Positions 41,728-51,279 of a stretch of 64,000 nucleotides of DNA are shown here, piece by piece (within the stretch, counting starts at the first letter, position 1; every line of letters starts with the position of its first letter). A program made the translations under genes and the position numbers. The stretch covers positions 434,001-498,000 of the forward strand of contig NZ_FNVU01000001.1 in NCBI RefSeq assembly GCF_900107965.1. The letters are read 5' to 3'. Under the pieces are notes generated by a model that was not told the DNA's origin, ran no database searches, and saw only the letters and a program-made list of their open reading frames with translations. Source of the stretch: Actinacidiphila yanglinensis. Its GTDB lineage: Bacteria > Actinomycetota > Actinomycetes > Streptomycetales > Streptomycetaceae.

Positions 41728-42800
41728 GGCTGAGACGGCCCACGTTCCGGCTGCGCAGGCTCGCCGACCGCGGCCGCCCGCTGTTCCGGCCGCTGCGCGA
41801 GCGCAACCAGGTCGCGGTGGGCGTGGTCGGCCTGATGGTGCTCGTCCTGCTCAGCCTGGTCGCGTACAACGCGGACGCGCTGCCGCTGATCGGCGGCGGC
41901 ACCACGTACTCCGCCGACTTCACCGAGGCGGCCGGGCTGAAGAACGGCAACGAGGTGCGGGTGGCCGGCGTGAAGGTCGGCAAGGTCACCCACGTGGGGC
42001 TGGACGGCGACCAGGTGAAGGTGACCTTCCGGGTCCGGCACACCTGGATCGGCAACGCCAGCACCGCCGCCATCGGCATCAAGACGCTGCTCGGCGAGAA
42101 GTACCTCGCGCTGGACCCGCTCGGCGACCGGACGCAGGACCCCGGCGCGACCATCCCGAAGTCCCGCACCACCTCCCCGTACGACGTCACGCAGGCGTTC
42201 AACGGCCTCGGGCAGACCTTCGGCGCGATCGACACCGACCAGCTCGCGGCGAGCTTCCAGGCGATCTCCGACACCTTCAAGGACACCCCGGCCTCCGTAC
42301 GCAGCGCTGCCACCGGCCTGTCCTCGCTGTCCAGGACCATCTCCAGCCGTGACGCGCAGCTCGCCTCGCTGCTGAGCGGCAGCAAGCAGCTCACCAAGAC
42401 CCTCTCCGACCAGAACGGCCGCTTCCAGCAGCTGATCTCCGACGGCAACCTGCTGCTCGGGGAGGTCGAGAAACGGCGGACCGCCATCCACTCCCTGCTC
42501 ACCGGCACCGAGAGCCTGGGCACCCAGCTCAACGGCCTGGTCTCCGACAACGACAAGCAGCTCGGCCCGACCCTGGACGCGCTGGACCGGGTCACGAACC
42601 TGCTGCTCGCCAACCAGAGCAGCCTCGACAAGGTGCTCGCGCTGGCCGGCCCCTACTACCAGGTGATCGGCAACACCCTCGGCAACGGCCGCTGGTTCGA
42701 CAGCTACCTGTGCGGGCTGGTGCCCGCGAACTACCTGCCCAGCGGCAGCCTGCCGAGCACCGGGTGCATGCCGCCCAAGGCGACCGGAGGAGCGTCGTGA
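41724..42800 (+). CDS. mceC: MceC-family lipid-transfer protein
   Basis: The 358-residue protein has a basic N-terminus, one anchor (about 31-51) and an Mce domain (SADFTEAAGLKNGNEVRVAG, then LLGEKYLALDPLG), followed by a long alpha-helical region with heptad-like Leu spacing and a short Cys-containing tail (YLCGLVPANY, STGCMPPK). The ATG overlaps the MceB stop. Confidence 0.94.
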   Translation: MRLRRPTFRLRRLADRGRPLFRPLRERNQVAVGVVGLMVLVLLSLVAYNADALPLIGGGTTYSADFTEAAGLKNGNEVRVAGVKVGKVTHVGLDGDQVKVTFRVRHTWIGNASTAAIGIKTLLGEKYLALDPLGDRTQDPGATIPKSRTTSPYDVTQAFNGLGQTFGAIDTDQLAASFQAISDTFKDTPASVRSAATGLSSLSRTISSRDAQLASLLSGSKQLTKTLSDQNGRFQQLISDGNLLLGEVEKRRTAIHSLLTGTESLGTQLNGLVSDNDKQLGPTLDALDRVTNLLLANQSSLDKVLALAGPYYQVIGNTLGNGRWFDSYLCGLVPANYLPSGSLPSTGCMPPKATGGAS

Positions 42801-44095
42801 CCGCCTCCCCGCGGCGACCGCGCCGCAACCGGCTCACCCTGCCCCCTCTCCCGCGTGAGGACGGTGCATCCGTTGCGACCGGCGCGCACCGGGCGGGCCG
42901 GCTGGGCCGGGCGCTGCGCCCGCGCCGGGTGCCGCTGCTGTCGCGGGTGCCGCGCCGGGTGCTGTCCGTCGTGGTGGTGCTCGCGATCGTGGCGGCCGGG
43001 CTGGTCGCCGCCGGCTTCGCCGCGTTCGGCGGGCCCTCCGGCCGGCACGTCACCGCGTACTTCGACCGGACGGTGGGCGTGTACGCCGGGTCCGACCTGC
43101 GCATCCTCGGGGTGAAGGTCGGCACGGTGGAGTCGGTGACGCCGCAGGGCAAGCAGGTCAAGGTGGGGCTGCGGCTGGACCACGGCATCAAGGTGCCCGC
43201 CAAGGCCGGCGCCGTGGTGGTCGCGCCCAGCGTGGTCGCCGACCGCTACATCCAGCTCACCCCCGCCTACACCGGCGGCGCCCAACTGCCCGACCACGGC
43301 GTCATCCCGGCCGCCCGGACCGCGACCCCGGTCGAGATCGACCAGCTCTACGACTCCGTCACCCAGCTCAGCAAGGCGCTCGGCCCGAACGGCGCCAACA
43401 CCACCGGGGCGCTGTCGAACCTGCTCGACACCGGAGCGCAGAACCTCAAGGGCAACGGCAAGGACATCGGCCAGAGCATCGACCAGCTCGGCCAGGCCAC
43501 CAAGACCCTCAACGGCCACAGCGACGACCTGTTCGCCACCCTGTCCTACCTCCAGTCCTTCACCACCCTGCTCAAGAACAACGACGGCAAGGTGAAGGCC
43601 GCCACCGACCAGCTCTCCACCGTCAGCGGGTTCCTCGCCGCCGACAAGGAGGACCTCGGCGGCGCGCTCCAGCAACTGTCCACCGCGCTCGGCTCGGTGA
43701 AGACGTTCATCCAGGACAACCGGGCCCGGCTCAAGACCAGCATCACCAAGCTCACCCCGATCACCCAGAGCCTCGTCGACCAGCGCGCGTCCCTCGCCGA
43801 ACTCCTCGACGACGCCCCGCTCGCCGCCGACAACATCCTCAACGCCTACAACCCGAAGTCGCAGACCCTCGACGGCCGTACCGACATCAACGAGCTGAGC
43901 ATGGGCGGCGGCGTCGACCCGGCGTCCACGGCCGCCACCACCCGGTCGACGGCGGGCGGCACGAACGTCCCGTCGGCGGACGGCAGTTCGGCCCCGCCGC
44001 TGCCGCTGCCACCGGTCGGCACGGTCTACGGAGGCAGCGGCACCACCGGGACCAGTGGCACCAGCGCGACCAGCGGCAAGGGGGCGGCCAAGTGA
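42797..44095 (+). CDS. mceD: MceD-family lipid-transfer protein
   Basis: The 432-residue protein has a long Arg-rich cytoplasmic tail (about 55 residues), one anchor (about 57-78), an Mce domain (TAYFDRTVGVYAGSDLRILG, then VVADRYIQLTPAYTGG) and a helical tunnel region, ending in a Gly/Ser/Thr-rich tail of about 60 residues with no Cys pair. The GTG start overlaps the MceC stop and its own stop overlaps the MceE start. Confidence 0.94.
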   Translation: MTASPRRPRRNRLTLPPLPREDGASVATGAHRAGRLGRALRPRRVPLLSRVPRRVLSVVVVLAIVAAGLVAAGFAAFGGPSGRHVTAYFDRTVGVYAGSDLRILGVKVGTVESVTPQGKQVKVGLRLDHGIKVPAKAGAVVVAPSVVADRYIQLTPAYTGGAQLPDHGVIPAARTATPVEIDQLYDSVTQLSKALGPNGANTTGALSNLLDTGAQNLKGNGKDIGQSIDQLGQATKTLNGHSDDLFATLSYLQSFTTLLKNNDGKVKAATDQLSTVSGFLAADKEDLGGALQQLSTALGSVKTFIQDNRARLKTSITKLTPITQSLVDQRASLAELLDDAPLAADNILNAYNPKSQTLDGRTDINELSMGGGVDPASTAATTRSTAGGTNVPSADGSSAPPLPLPPVGTVYGGSGTTGTSGTSATSGKGAAK

Positions 44096-45267
44096 ACGCT
44101 CGCCACACCCGGCGGCTCGCGGCCGCGGCCGTCCTGACCGCCGCCGCGCTGACCCTCACCGGCTGCTCCTTCACCAACGTGCAGGACATGCCGCTGCCCG
44201 GCGGGGCGAACCTCGGCGGCCACCCCTACACCGTCAAGGCGCAGTTCGCCGACGTCCTCGACCTGGTGCCGCAGGCGTCCGTCCGGGTCAACGACGTCGC
44301 CGTCGGCCGCGTCACCAAGATCGCCCTCGCCCGCAGCGGCTGGTCGGCGGTGGTCACCATGAAGCTCAACGGCAACGTGAAGCTCCCCGCGAACGCCTAC
44401 GCGCACCTGGAGCAGTCCAGCCTGCTCGGCGAGAAGTACATCCAGCTCGCCGACCCGCCGAGCACCGAACCCGCCACCGGACGGCTGGCCGGCGGCGACA
44501 CCATCCCCGCCTCCCACACCAACCGCAACCCCGAGGTCGAGGAGGTCTTCGGGGCGCTGTCCCTGGTGCTCAACGGCGGCGGCATCCAGCAGATCCACAC
44601 CATCAGCACCCAGCTGAACAAGGCGCTCAGCGGCAACGAGCCCGCGGTCCGCGACATGCTCACGCAGGTCAACACCCTCGTCTCCGACCTGAACGACCAC
44701 AAGCAGGACATCACCGACGCCCTCGACGGCGTCAACAAGCTCTCGGCGACCCTCGCCACCCGCGACCAGAAGATCGGCACGGTGCTCACCGGTCTCAGCC
44801 CCGGCCTGAAGGTGCTGGAGCAGCAGCGCGGCTCGCTGGTCACCATGCTCCGCTCCCTCGACACCCTCTCCGGCGTCGCGACCGACACCGTCAACCAGAG
44901 CAAGGACGACATCGTCGCCGACCTGAAGTCCCTCGCTCCCACGCTGCAGCGGCTCGCCGACGCCGGGGACGACCTGCCCGACTCCCTCCAGGTGCTGCTC
45001 ACCTACCCGTTCACCGACGAGGTGCTCACCGGCGTGAAGGGCGACTACCTCAACGTGTACCTCGACCTCACCGCCGCCCCCGGCACCCAGGTCATTCCGG
45101 AACTCCTGTCCGGGGACAACAGCTACCCGCAGCCGACGAGTTCGCCCGAGGTGAAGTCCGGGAAGTCCCGGGCCGGCCTGCCGCTTCCGCTGCCCTCGGT
45201 CACCACGCCCTCGACGACCACCTCCTCCTCGGCCACGCCCTCGGCCACCACCACAGGGGGCCACTGA
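44092..45267 (+). CDS. mceE: MceE-family lipoprotein (LprK/LprN-like)
   Basis: This 391-residue subunit replaces the membrane anchor by a lipobox, LTLTGC (Cys24), as MceE proteins do. The Mce domain follows (YTVKAQFADVLDLVPQ, then SSLLGEKYIQLADPP), then the helical tunnel region with LLTYPFTDEVLTGVKGDYLN and a Ser/Thr-rich tail. The GTG overlaps the MceD stop; the stop and the MceF ATG share one base (TGATG). Confidence 0.94.
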   Translation: MNARHTRRLAAAAVLTAAALTLTGCSFTNVQDMPLPGGANLGGHPYTVKAQFADVLDLVPQASVRVNDVAVGRVTKIALARSGWSAVVTMKLNGNVKLPANAYAHLEQSSLLGEKYIQLADPPSTEPATGRLAGGDTIPASHTNRNPEVEEVFGALSLVLNGGGIQQIHTISTQLNKALSGNEPAVRDMLTQVNTLVSDLNDHKQDITDALDGVNKLSATLATRDQKIGTVLTGLSPGLKVLEQQRGSLVTMLRSLDTLSGVATDTVNQSKDDIVADLKSLAPTLQRLADAGDDLPDSLQVLLTYPFTDEVLTGVKGDYLNVYLDLTAAPGTQVIPELLSGDNSYPQPTSSPEVKSGKSRAGLPLPLPSVTTPSTTTSSSATPSATTTGGH

Positions 45268-46574
45268 TGCTGACCCGCGCCACCGTCGTCAAGAACCTCG
45301 CCTTCCTGGTCGTCGCGGTCCTCGTGCTCGGCTTCATCGGCGTCCGCTACGCCGACCTCGGCCGCTACGTGGGGCTGCGCGGCTACTACACCGTTGACGT
45401 CCAACTACCGGAGACCGGCGGCCTGTTCGAGCACGCCGACGTCACCTACCGGGGCGTCTCGGTCGGCCGGGTCGGCCCCATCCGGCTCACCGCCGACGGC
45501 GTCCAGGCGCAGCTGCGGATCAACAACTCCGCCCCCCGCATCCCCGACCACCTCACCGCGGTCGTCGCGAGCCTGTCCGCGGTCGGCGAGCAGTACATCG
45601 ACCTCCAGCCCAGCACCTCCGACGGGCCCTACCTGCACGGCGGTTCGACCATCGTGCAGGCCAGCACGAAGGTGCCCGCACCCGTCACGAACCTGCTCAC
45701 CAGCGTCAACGACCTCGCGCAGTCGGTGCCGTTGGACTCCCTGCGCACCGATGTGGACGAGCTGGGCAAGGCGTTCAGCGGCCAGGGCGACAACCTCCAG
45801 TCGCTGCTGGACACCAGCAGCGAGTTCCTCACCGCCGCGGACGCGAACCTCCCCGGCAACATCCAGCTCATCCAGGACGGGCAGACGGTGCTGCGCACCC
45901 AGGCGGGCGAGTCCGACGCCATCAAGAACTTCGCCACCAGCGCCCACCAGCTCGCCGCCCAGCTCGACGACTCCGACACCGACCTGCGCCGCCTGATCGC
46001 CGCCGCTCCCGGCGCCGCCACCCAGGTCAGCGCGCTGCTGCGGGACGTGGGCCCCAACCTCAGCGTGGTGCTGGCGAACCTGCTCACCACCTCCGACATC
46101 GCGGTCACCCGGCAGAGCGGCATCCAGGAGTTCCTGGTGAAGATGCCCGCGGTGGCCGCCGCGGGCTCCTCGGCGGTGAAGGACGGCAAGCTCAACTTCG
46201 GCCTGGCCGTCACCTTCTTCTCCCCGCTGCCCTGCACCTCCGGGTACGGCGGCACGACCTACCGCAACGGCCTCGACACCAGCCCGCCCACCACCGCGTT
46301 CAACACCGCGGCCCGCTGCACCTCGCCCGCCTCCTCCGGCATCGACGTACGCGGCTCCGCACACGCCCCCGGAAGCGGCGCGGTGCCGACGCCCGCGCAA
46401 CCCGGTTCCGTCCTGCCGACGGACGCGCAGCCGCCCGCCGCGGCCACGCCGCCGGTCTCCACCGCCGGGCGTGCCGCCGGACCGGCCCTGCCCGGCGCCC
46501 TCGGCCTGCCCGCGCTGCCCGCCGCCGGACCCACCACCATGGCGGGCCTGCTCGGCCTGGAGGACCCACGATGA
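45267..46574 (+). CDS. mceF: MceF-family lipid-transfer protein
   Basis: The 435-residue protein has an N-terminal anchor (about 9-25), an Mce domain (TVDVQLPETGGLFEHADVTY, then VGEQYIDLQPSTSDG), a helical region and the family's C-terminal segment PLPCTSGYGG, followed by an Ala/Pro-rich tail of about 90 residues. It completes the MceA-F set, so all six subunits are present and none is visibly broken. Confidence 0.94.
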   Translation: MLTRATVVKNLAFLVVAVLVLGFIGVRYADLGRYVGLRGYYTVDVQLPETGGLFEHADVTYRGVSVGRVGPIRLTADGVQAQLRINNSAPRIPDHLTAVVASLSAVGEQYIDLQPSTSDGPYLHGGSTIVQASTKVPAPVTNLLTSVNDLAQSVPLDSLRTDVDELGKAFSGQGDNLQSLLDTSSEFLTAADANLPGNIQLIQDGQTVLRTQAGESDAIKNFATSAHQLAAQLDDSDTDLRRLIAAAPGAATQVSALLRDVGPNLSVVLANLLTTSDIAVTRQSGIQEFLVKMPAVAAAGSSAVKDGKLNFGLAVTFFSPLPCTSGYGGTTYRNGLDTSPPTTAFNTAARCTSPASSGIDVRGSAHAPGSGAVPTPAQPGSVLPTDAQPPAAATPPVSTAGRAAGPALPGALGLPALPAAGPTTMAGLLGLEDPR

Positions 46575-47239
46575 GCGGTACGACGGACATGACGACGAGC
46601 GCTTCCGCGGCCGGGCCGCCGGAGCCCGCGGCGGCCGGCACGGACGCGGCCGAGGGCCCCGACAAGGCGGCCATCACCGACCGCGCGCGCCCGCGCCGGG
46701 CCGCCGGCGTCCTCCGCGCGTTGCGGGTGCTGCGGGAGCGACGCGGCGCGCTCGCGTGGGCCGCGGTCCTGACCGCCGCCCTGCTGCTGTGCGGGCTGTC
46801 CGCGTGGTCCTACGCCGACACCCGCGGCGACGGCGCGCTGTCCTACGGCAAGGCCCGTGACGCGGCACTCGACGCCGGCACGCGGGGGGTGGCCCGGCTC
46901 AACACCGTGGACTCCGCACACGTCGACCGCGACCTGACCGCCTGGCTGGGCGTGACCACGGGCCCGCTGCACGCGCAGCTCACCCGTACCCACACGTCCG
47001 ACACGGCGACGATGAAGGCGGCCGGCACGTCCACCCGCGGCACCGTCACCGACGCCGCCGTCACCGAGCTCGACACCCGCGCGGGCACCGCGAAGGTCAT
47101 CGCCACCGTGCAGGTACGTCTCGCCCCCAGGTCCGGTACGGCGACCACCGACCGCAAGCGCTTCGAGGCCGACCTGTCCCGTACCGCCGGTACCTGGAGA
47201 CTCACCGCCCTCACCGCGGTCCCGATCGGCGCGAGCTGA
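46571..47239 (+). CDS. Mce-associated membrane protein 1
   Basis: The 222-residue protein has a disordered acidic/basic N-terminal tail (about 58 residues), one transmembrane helix (about 60-80) and an outer SnoaL/NTF2-like domain ending TAGTWRLTALTAVP, the pattern of mycobacterial Mas proteins. These are thought to stabilise Mce assemblies at the envelope. The ATG overlaps the MceF stop by four bases. Confidence 0.88.
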   Translation: MSGTTDMTTSASAAGPPEPAAAGTDAAEGPDKAAITDRARPRRAAGVLRALRVLRERRGALAWAAVLTAALLLCGLSAWSYADTRGDGALSYGKARDAALDAGTRGVARLNTVDSAHVDRDLTAWLGVTTGPLHAQLTRTHTSDTATMKAAGTSTRGTVTDAAVTELDTRAGTAKVIATVQVRLAPRSGTATTDRKRFEADLSRTAGTWRLTALTAVPIGAS

Positions 47240-47250
47240 GGGGTGATGAC

Positions 47251-47913
47251 ATGACGACGACGGAGAAGGCCCAGGACGTGCCCTCGACGGCCGACGAGGT
47301 CGAGCCGGCCGAACAGGGCGAACAGGGCGAAGGGGCCGAAGGGGCGGAGCCCGCACGCGCGTTGGAAGCCGGCCGGTGGCGGCGGTGGCTGCGGCGCGTG
47401 CGGGCCGCCCGGCCGCGCGAGTGGCGGCGGATCGGCGGGATCGCGGCGGTGGCCGTGCTGGTCCTGGGCTCCGGCGGGCTGCTGTACGCCACCCAGGACC
47501 TCAAGGACCCGGCCGCCACCGGCAACCACGCGCTGACCGACAGCGCGGCCACCGATGCCGTGATCGGCGACGTGAGCAGCGGCCTGAGCCAGATCTTCGC
47601 GTACACGCCCGACGACACCGCCGCCACCGAGCAGGCCGCCCGCACCGTGCTCGCGGGCAAGGCGGCCACCCAGTACCAGGCGCTGTTCGCGCGGATCAAG
47701 CAGAACGTCGTCGCCCAGCAACTCACCCTCACCACACGGGTCGTGCGGGCCGGCGTGGTCAGCCTCACCGCCGACCACGCCCGCGTGCTCGTCTTCCTCG
47801 ACCAGACCGCGCAGCGCGCGGGCTCCACCGCCACCACCGCCGCCGCCCAGCTCTCGGTCACCGCCGAGCGGAAGAGCGGCCACTGGCGGATCACCACACT
47901 CAAGGCCCGCTAG
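47251..47913 (+). CDS. Mce-associated membrane protein 2
   Basis: The 220-residue protein has a Glu-rich N-terminal tail, a basic RRWLRRVRAARPREWRR segment, one helix (about 62-80) and an outer domain (DPAATGNHALTDSAATDAV, ending KSGHWRITTLKAR). The ATGNxALTD start is shared with Mas protein 4, so proteins 2 and 4 are one subtype and 1 and 3 another. A GAGGGGTGATGAC context precedes the start, 11 bp from the previous stop. Confidence 0.88.
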   Translation: MTTTEKAQDVPSTADEVEPAEQGEQGEGAEGAEPARALEAGRWRRWLRRVRAARPREWRRIGGIAAVAVLVLGSGGLLYATQDLKDPAATGNHALTDSAATDAVIGDVSSGLSQIFAYTPDDTAATEQAARTVLAGKAATQYQALFARIKQNVVAQQLTLTTRVVRAGVVSLTADHARVLVFLDQTAQRAGSTATTAAAQLSVTAERKSGHWRITTLKAR

Positions 47914-47924
47914 GGGAGAGGCAG

Positions 47925-48866
47925 ATGCCACGTATGCGTTCCGGCGCACGCCCGCCGCACCAGGACGGTCCCGAGGGGGTCGACGACCCGGAGGAGCGCG
48001 CGGCCGTCGACGAGGCGACCGATGCGACCGGTGCCCCGCAGGACCCGGACACCGCGGACGAGCCGAACACGGCGGAGGACCTGAGCACCCCGGAGGAGGC
48101 GGATGCCGCGGAGAGCGGCGCCACCGCCGAGGAGGTCGCCGCCGAGGTTCCTGCGGAGGCCGCCGACGAGGCTTCCCCGGATGCCGATGACCCGGCGCCC
48201 CGCAAAGCCCCCCGGACCCGGGCCGAGGCCGCGAAGGGCACCCGGCTCGCGAAGGACACCGGGCCCACCCGGGTGCGCCCGGTCCCCGCGGGACGGCGAC
48301 CCGTGCTGGCCGCGGCCGTCGCGCTCCTCGTGGCGGCCGCCGTCGCAGCGGTGTGGACCGGCGTGTCGTGGTACTCCGCCGCGCACGACGACAACGCGGC
48401 GTTCGCCCGCACCCGGGACACCGTGCTGGCCGCGGGCGAGCAGGCGGTGCAGAACATGAACACCCTCGACCACGCCCATCTCGCGCAGGGCCTCGACGTG
48501 TGGGAGCAGAGCACCACGGGCGACCTGCACACCCAACTCGTCCAGGGCCGCGCCGACTTCGAGAAGCAGGTGCAGCAGGCGCAGACCGTCAGCACCGCGA
48601 AGGTGCTGTCCGCCGCGGTGACCGACCTCGACGACCGGACCGGCAAGGCCGACGTGATGGTCGCGCTCCAGATCACCGTGCAGGCGCCCAAGGCGAAGCC
48701 GGCGGTGAAGGAGAGCCGGCTGCTGGGCGAGATGACCCGTACCTCGGCCGGGTGGAAACTCAGCGCGCTCGGCCAGGCACCGATGGGTGACAGCGCTTCC
48801 GCGACGGACCCCGGCACCACGGCCGCCCCCGCGACGACCGCGCCCACGACCGCCGCCGGCCACTGA
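47925..48866 (+). CDS. Mce-associated membrane protein 3
   Basis: The 313-residue protein has a very long acidic N-terminal tail (about 100 residues rich in Glu, Asp, Ala and Pro), a basic stretch, one helix (about 127-147) and an outer domain like that of Mas protein 1 (AGEQAVQNMNTLDHAHLAQG, ending RTSAGWKLSALGQAP). GGGGAGAGGC precedes the ATG. The tail is probably disordered and cytoplasmic. Confidence 0.88.
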   Translation: MPRMRSGARPPHQDGPEGVDDPEERAAVDEATDATGAPQDPDTADEPNTAEDLSTPEEADAAESGATAEEVAAEVPAEAADEASPDADDPAPRKAPRTRAEAAKGTRLAKDTGPTRVRPVPAGRRPVLAAAVALLVAAAVAAVWTGVSWYSAAHDDNAAFARTRDTVLAAGEQAVQNMNTLDHAHLAQGLDVWEQSTTGDLHTQLVQGRADFEKQVQQAQTVSTAKVLSAAVTDLDDRTGKADVMVALQITVQAPKAKPAVKESRLLGEMTRTSAGWKLSALGQAPMGDSASATDPGTTAAPATTAPTTAAGH

Positions 48867-48921
48867 CGCCGCCCGCCGCATGCCGCCCGCCGCACGCCGT
48901 ACGTGAGAGGACCGCAGCCCC

Positions 48922-49707
48922 ATGTCGACCACCCGCCACCTCATCAACCGGCAGCGCAGGCTCGCCGCGGCCTCCGCGGCGGCGGGCGAGCGCACCGTAC
49001 GGCCCGTCCGCGACCGTGCCGGCGACTCCGAGCGCGCGCCGGCCGCCACCGGCCGGACGGCCACCGCGGTCAAGGCACCCCGGACACGCCGTCCCGTCGC
49101 CCCTCGCCAGGCAGCCGCCGAGCGCGCCACGGCGCCCGCGGAGGTCAAGGAAGCCGCCCCGCGCCGGGCGAGGACGCTGCGGCTGCCCGCGCGCTTCCCC
49201 CTCACCGTCGCCGTGCTCGCCCTGCTCACCGTGCTGCTCGGCGGGTTCGCGGCATGGGCGGCGGGGAAGGCGTCCGCGCTGCACGACGACTCGGCCACCG
49301 GCAACACCGCGCTCACCGACAACGCCCGCACCGCCGAGGTCAAGGGGCAGATCGCGCAGGACGTCAACTCCATCTTCTCCTACGACTACACCGACACCGC
49401 CCGTACCGACGACGCCGCCAAGCGGGTGGTCACCGGCAAGGCCGTCCAGCAGTACGCCGCCATGATCGCCCAGGTGAAGGCGGCCGCCCCCAAGCAGAAG
49501 CTGGTGCTGACCACGACGGTGACCGACACCGGCGTGGAGATGATCGACGGCGACCGGGCCCGGGTCCTGGTCTTCGCCGACCAGGGCAACACCAGCACCG
49601 CCAAGGGCGCCGACGCCGGCAGCGCCTACTCCGCGGCGATGTTCGCGGTCGACGCGGTGCGCCAGGCGGGCACCTGGAAGATCTCCTCGATCGACACCTT
49701 CGGCTGA
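48922..49707 (+). CDS. Mce-associated membrane protein 4
   Basis: The 261-residue protein has a basic, Arg/Ala-rich N-terminal tail, one helix (about 95-115) and an outer domain (DSATGNTALTDNARTAEV, then FSYDYTDTARTDDAAKRVV, ending AGTWKISSIDTFG) of the same subtype as Mas protein 2. It is the last gene of the mce run; the downstream glnA2-type gene starts 141 bp later with its own Shine-Dalgarno. Confidence 0.88.
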   Translation: MSTTRHLINRQRRLAAASAAAGERTVRPVRDRAGDSERAPAATGRTATAVKAPRTRRPVAPRQAAAERATAPAEVKEAAPRRARTLRLPARFPLTVAVLALLTVLLGGFAAWAAGKASALHDDSATGNTALTDNARTAEVKGQIAQDVNSIFSYDYTDTARTDDAAKRVVTGKAVQQYAAMIAQVKAAAPKQKLVLTTTVTDTGVEMIDGDRARVLVFADQGNTSTAKGADAGSAYSAAMFAVDAVRQAGTWKISSIDTFG

Positions 49708-49848
49708 CCTCTTCGGCTGACGGTGCACGCCAGGCACTATGGAGGTGCGGTACCCGCAACCCGTTCGAAACGGTGTGGTGCAATGCTCCTGATCCCCCGG
49801 GTTGCCGACAGCGGGGGAGCGGTGCCTGACCGGCGAGGATGGATGGAT

Positions 49849-51210
49849 ATGGACAAGCAGCAGGAGTTCGTTCTGCGCACCCTGGAGGAGCGGGACATCC
49901 GCTTCGTACGGCTCTGGTTCACCGACGTGCTCGGCTACCTGAAGTCGGTCGCGGTCGCCCCCGCCGAGCTGGAGCAGGCCTTCGACGAGGGCATGGGCTT
50001 CGACGGGTCCGCGATCGAGGGCTTCGCCCGGGTGTACGAGTCCGACATGATCGCCAAGCCCGACCCGAGCACCTTCCAGGTCCTGCCCTGGCGTGCGGAG
50101 GCACCCGGCACCGCCCGGATGTTCTGCGACATCCTGATGCCCGACGGCTCCCCATCCTACGCCGACCCGCGCTACGTCCTCAAGCGCGCGCTGGCCAAGA
50201 CCTCCGATCTCGGCTTCACCTTCTACACGCACCCCGAGATCGAGTTCTTCCTGCTCAAGGACCGTCCGCTGGACGGCTCCCGGCCGACCCCCGCGGACAA
50301 CTCCGGCTACTTCGACCACACCCCGCAGAACGTCGGCATGGACTTCCGCCGCCAGGCGATCACCATGCTGGAGTCCATGGGCATCTCGGTCGAGTTCTCC
50401 CACCACGAAGGCGCCCCGGGCCAGCAGGAGATCGACCTGCGCTACGCCGACGCGCTGTCCACCGCCGACAACGTGATGACGTTCCGGCTGGTGATGAAGC
50501 AGGTCGCGCTGGAGCAGGGCGTGCAGGCCACGTTCATGCCCAAGCCGTTCTCGGAGTACCCGGGTTCGGGCATGCACACCCACCTGTCGCTCTTCGAGGG
50601 CGACCGCAACGCGTTCTACGAGTCCGGCGCGGAGTTCCAGCTCTCCAAGGTCGGCCGGTCCTTCATCGCGGGCCTGCTGCGGCACGCCGGCGAGACCGCC
50701 GCGGTCACCAACCAGTGGGTCAACTCCTACAAGCGGATCTGGGGCGGTTCCCAGCGCACCGCGGGCGCCGGCGGCGAGGCCCCGTCGTACATCTGCTGGG
50801 GCCACAACAACCGTTCGGCGCTCATCCGGGTGCCGATGTACAAGCCCGGCAAGACCGGCTCCACCCGCGTCGAGGTCCGCTCCCTCGACGCCGGCGCCAA
50901 CCCGTACCTCTCCTACGCGGTGCTGCTCGCCGCCGGCATGAAGGGCATCCAGGAGGGCTACGAACTCCCCGCCGGCGCCGACGACGACGTGTGGGCGCTC
51001 AGCGACTCCGAGCGCCGCGCCCTGGGCATCGAGCCCCTCCCGCAGAACCTCGGCGAGGCGATCTCCCTCATGGAGCGCAGCGAGCTCGTCGCCGAGACCC
51101 TCGGCGAGCACGTCTTCGACTTCTTCCTGCGGAACAAGAAGCAGGAGTGGGAGGAGTACCGCTCCCAGGTCACCCCGTTCGAGCTGATCAAGAACCTGCC
51201 GGTGCTGTAG
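49849..51210 (+). CDS. glnA2: Glutamine synthetase-like enzyme, GlnA2 type
   Basis: The 453-residue protein is a full-length GS-I fold enzyme with the beta-Grasp start RLWFTDVLGYLKSVAV, metal/substrate motifs HPEIEFFL, HHEGAPGQQEIDLRY and MHTHLSLFEG, and the NNRSALIRVPMYKPG loop. It is nearly identical in wording to Streptomyces GlnA2, reported as a gamma-glutamylpolyamine synthetase that starts polyamine catabolism rather than making glutamine. That substrate is inferred from the resemblance. Two in-frame ATGs (49843, 49849) are possible; GAGG lies upstream of both. It sits near glnE and a YGSN-motif protein. Confidence 0.93.
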   Translation: MDKQQEFVLRTLEERDIRFVRLWFTDVLGYLKSVAVAPAELEQAFDEGMGFDGSAIEGFARVYESDMIAKPDPSTFQVLPWRAEAPGTARMFCDILMPDGSPSYADPRYVLKRALAKTSDLGFTFYTHPEIEFFLLKDRPLDGSRPTPADNSGYFDHTPQNVGMDFRRQAITMLESMGISVEFSHHEGAPGQQEIDLRYADALSTADNVMTFRLVMKQVALEQGVQATFMPKPFSEYPGSGMHTHLSLFEGDRNAFYESGAEFQLSKVGRSFIAGLLRHAGETAAVTNQWVNSYKRIWGGSQRTAGAGGEAPSYICWGHNNRSALIRVPMYKPGKTGSTRVEVRSLDAGANPYLSYAVLLAAGMKGIQEGYELPAGADDDVWALSDSERRALGIEPLPQNLGEAISLMERSELVAETLGEHVFDFFLRNKKQEWEEYRSQVTPFELIKNLPVL

Positions 51211-51279
51211 CCGCGCGGCGGTCCGGGTGCCCGGCGGGTGCGGGCATCCGGACCGGTGGGGCGGGGGCGCCCGCCGCGC

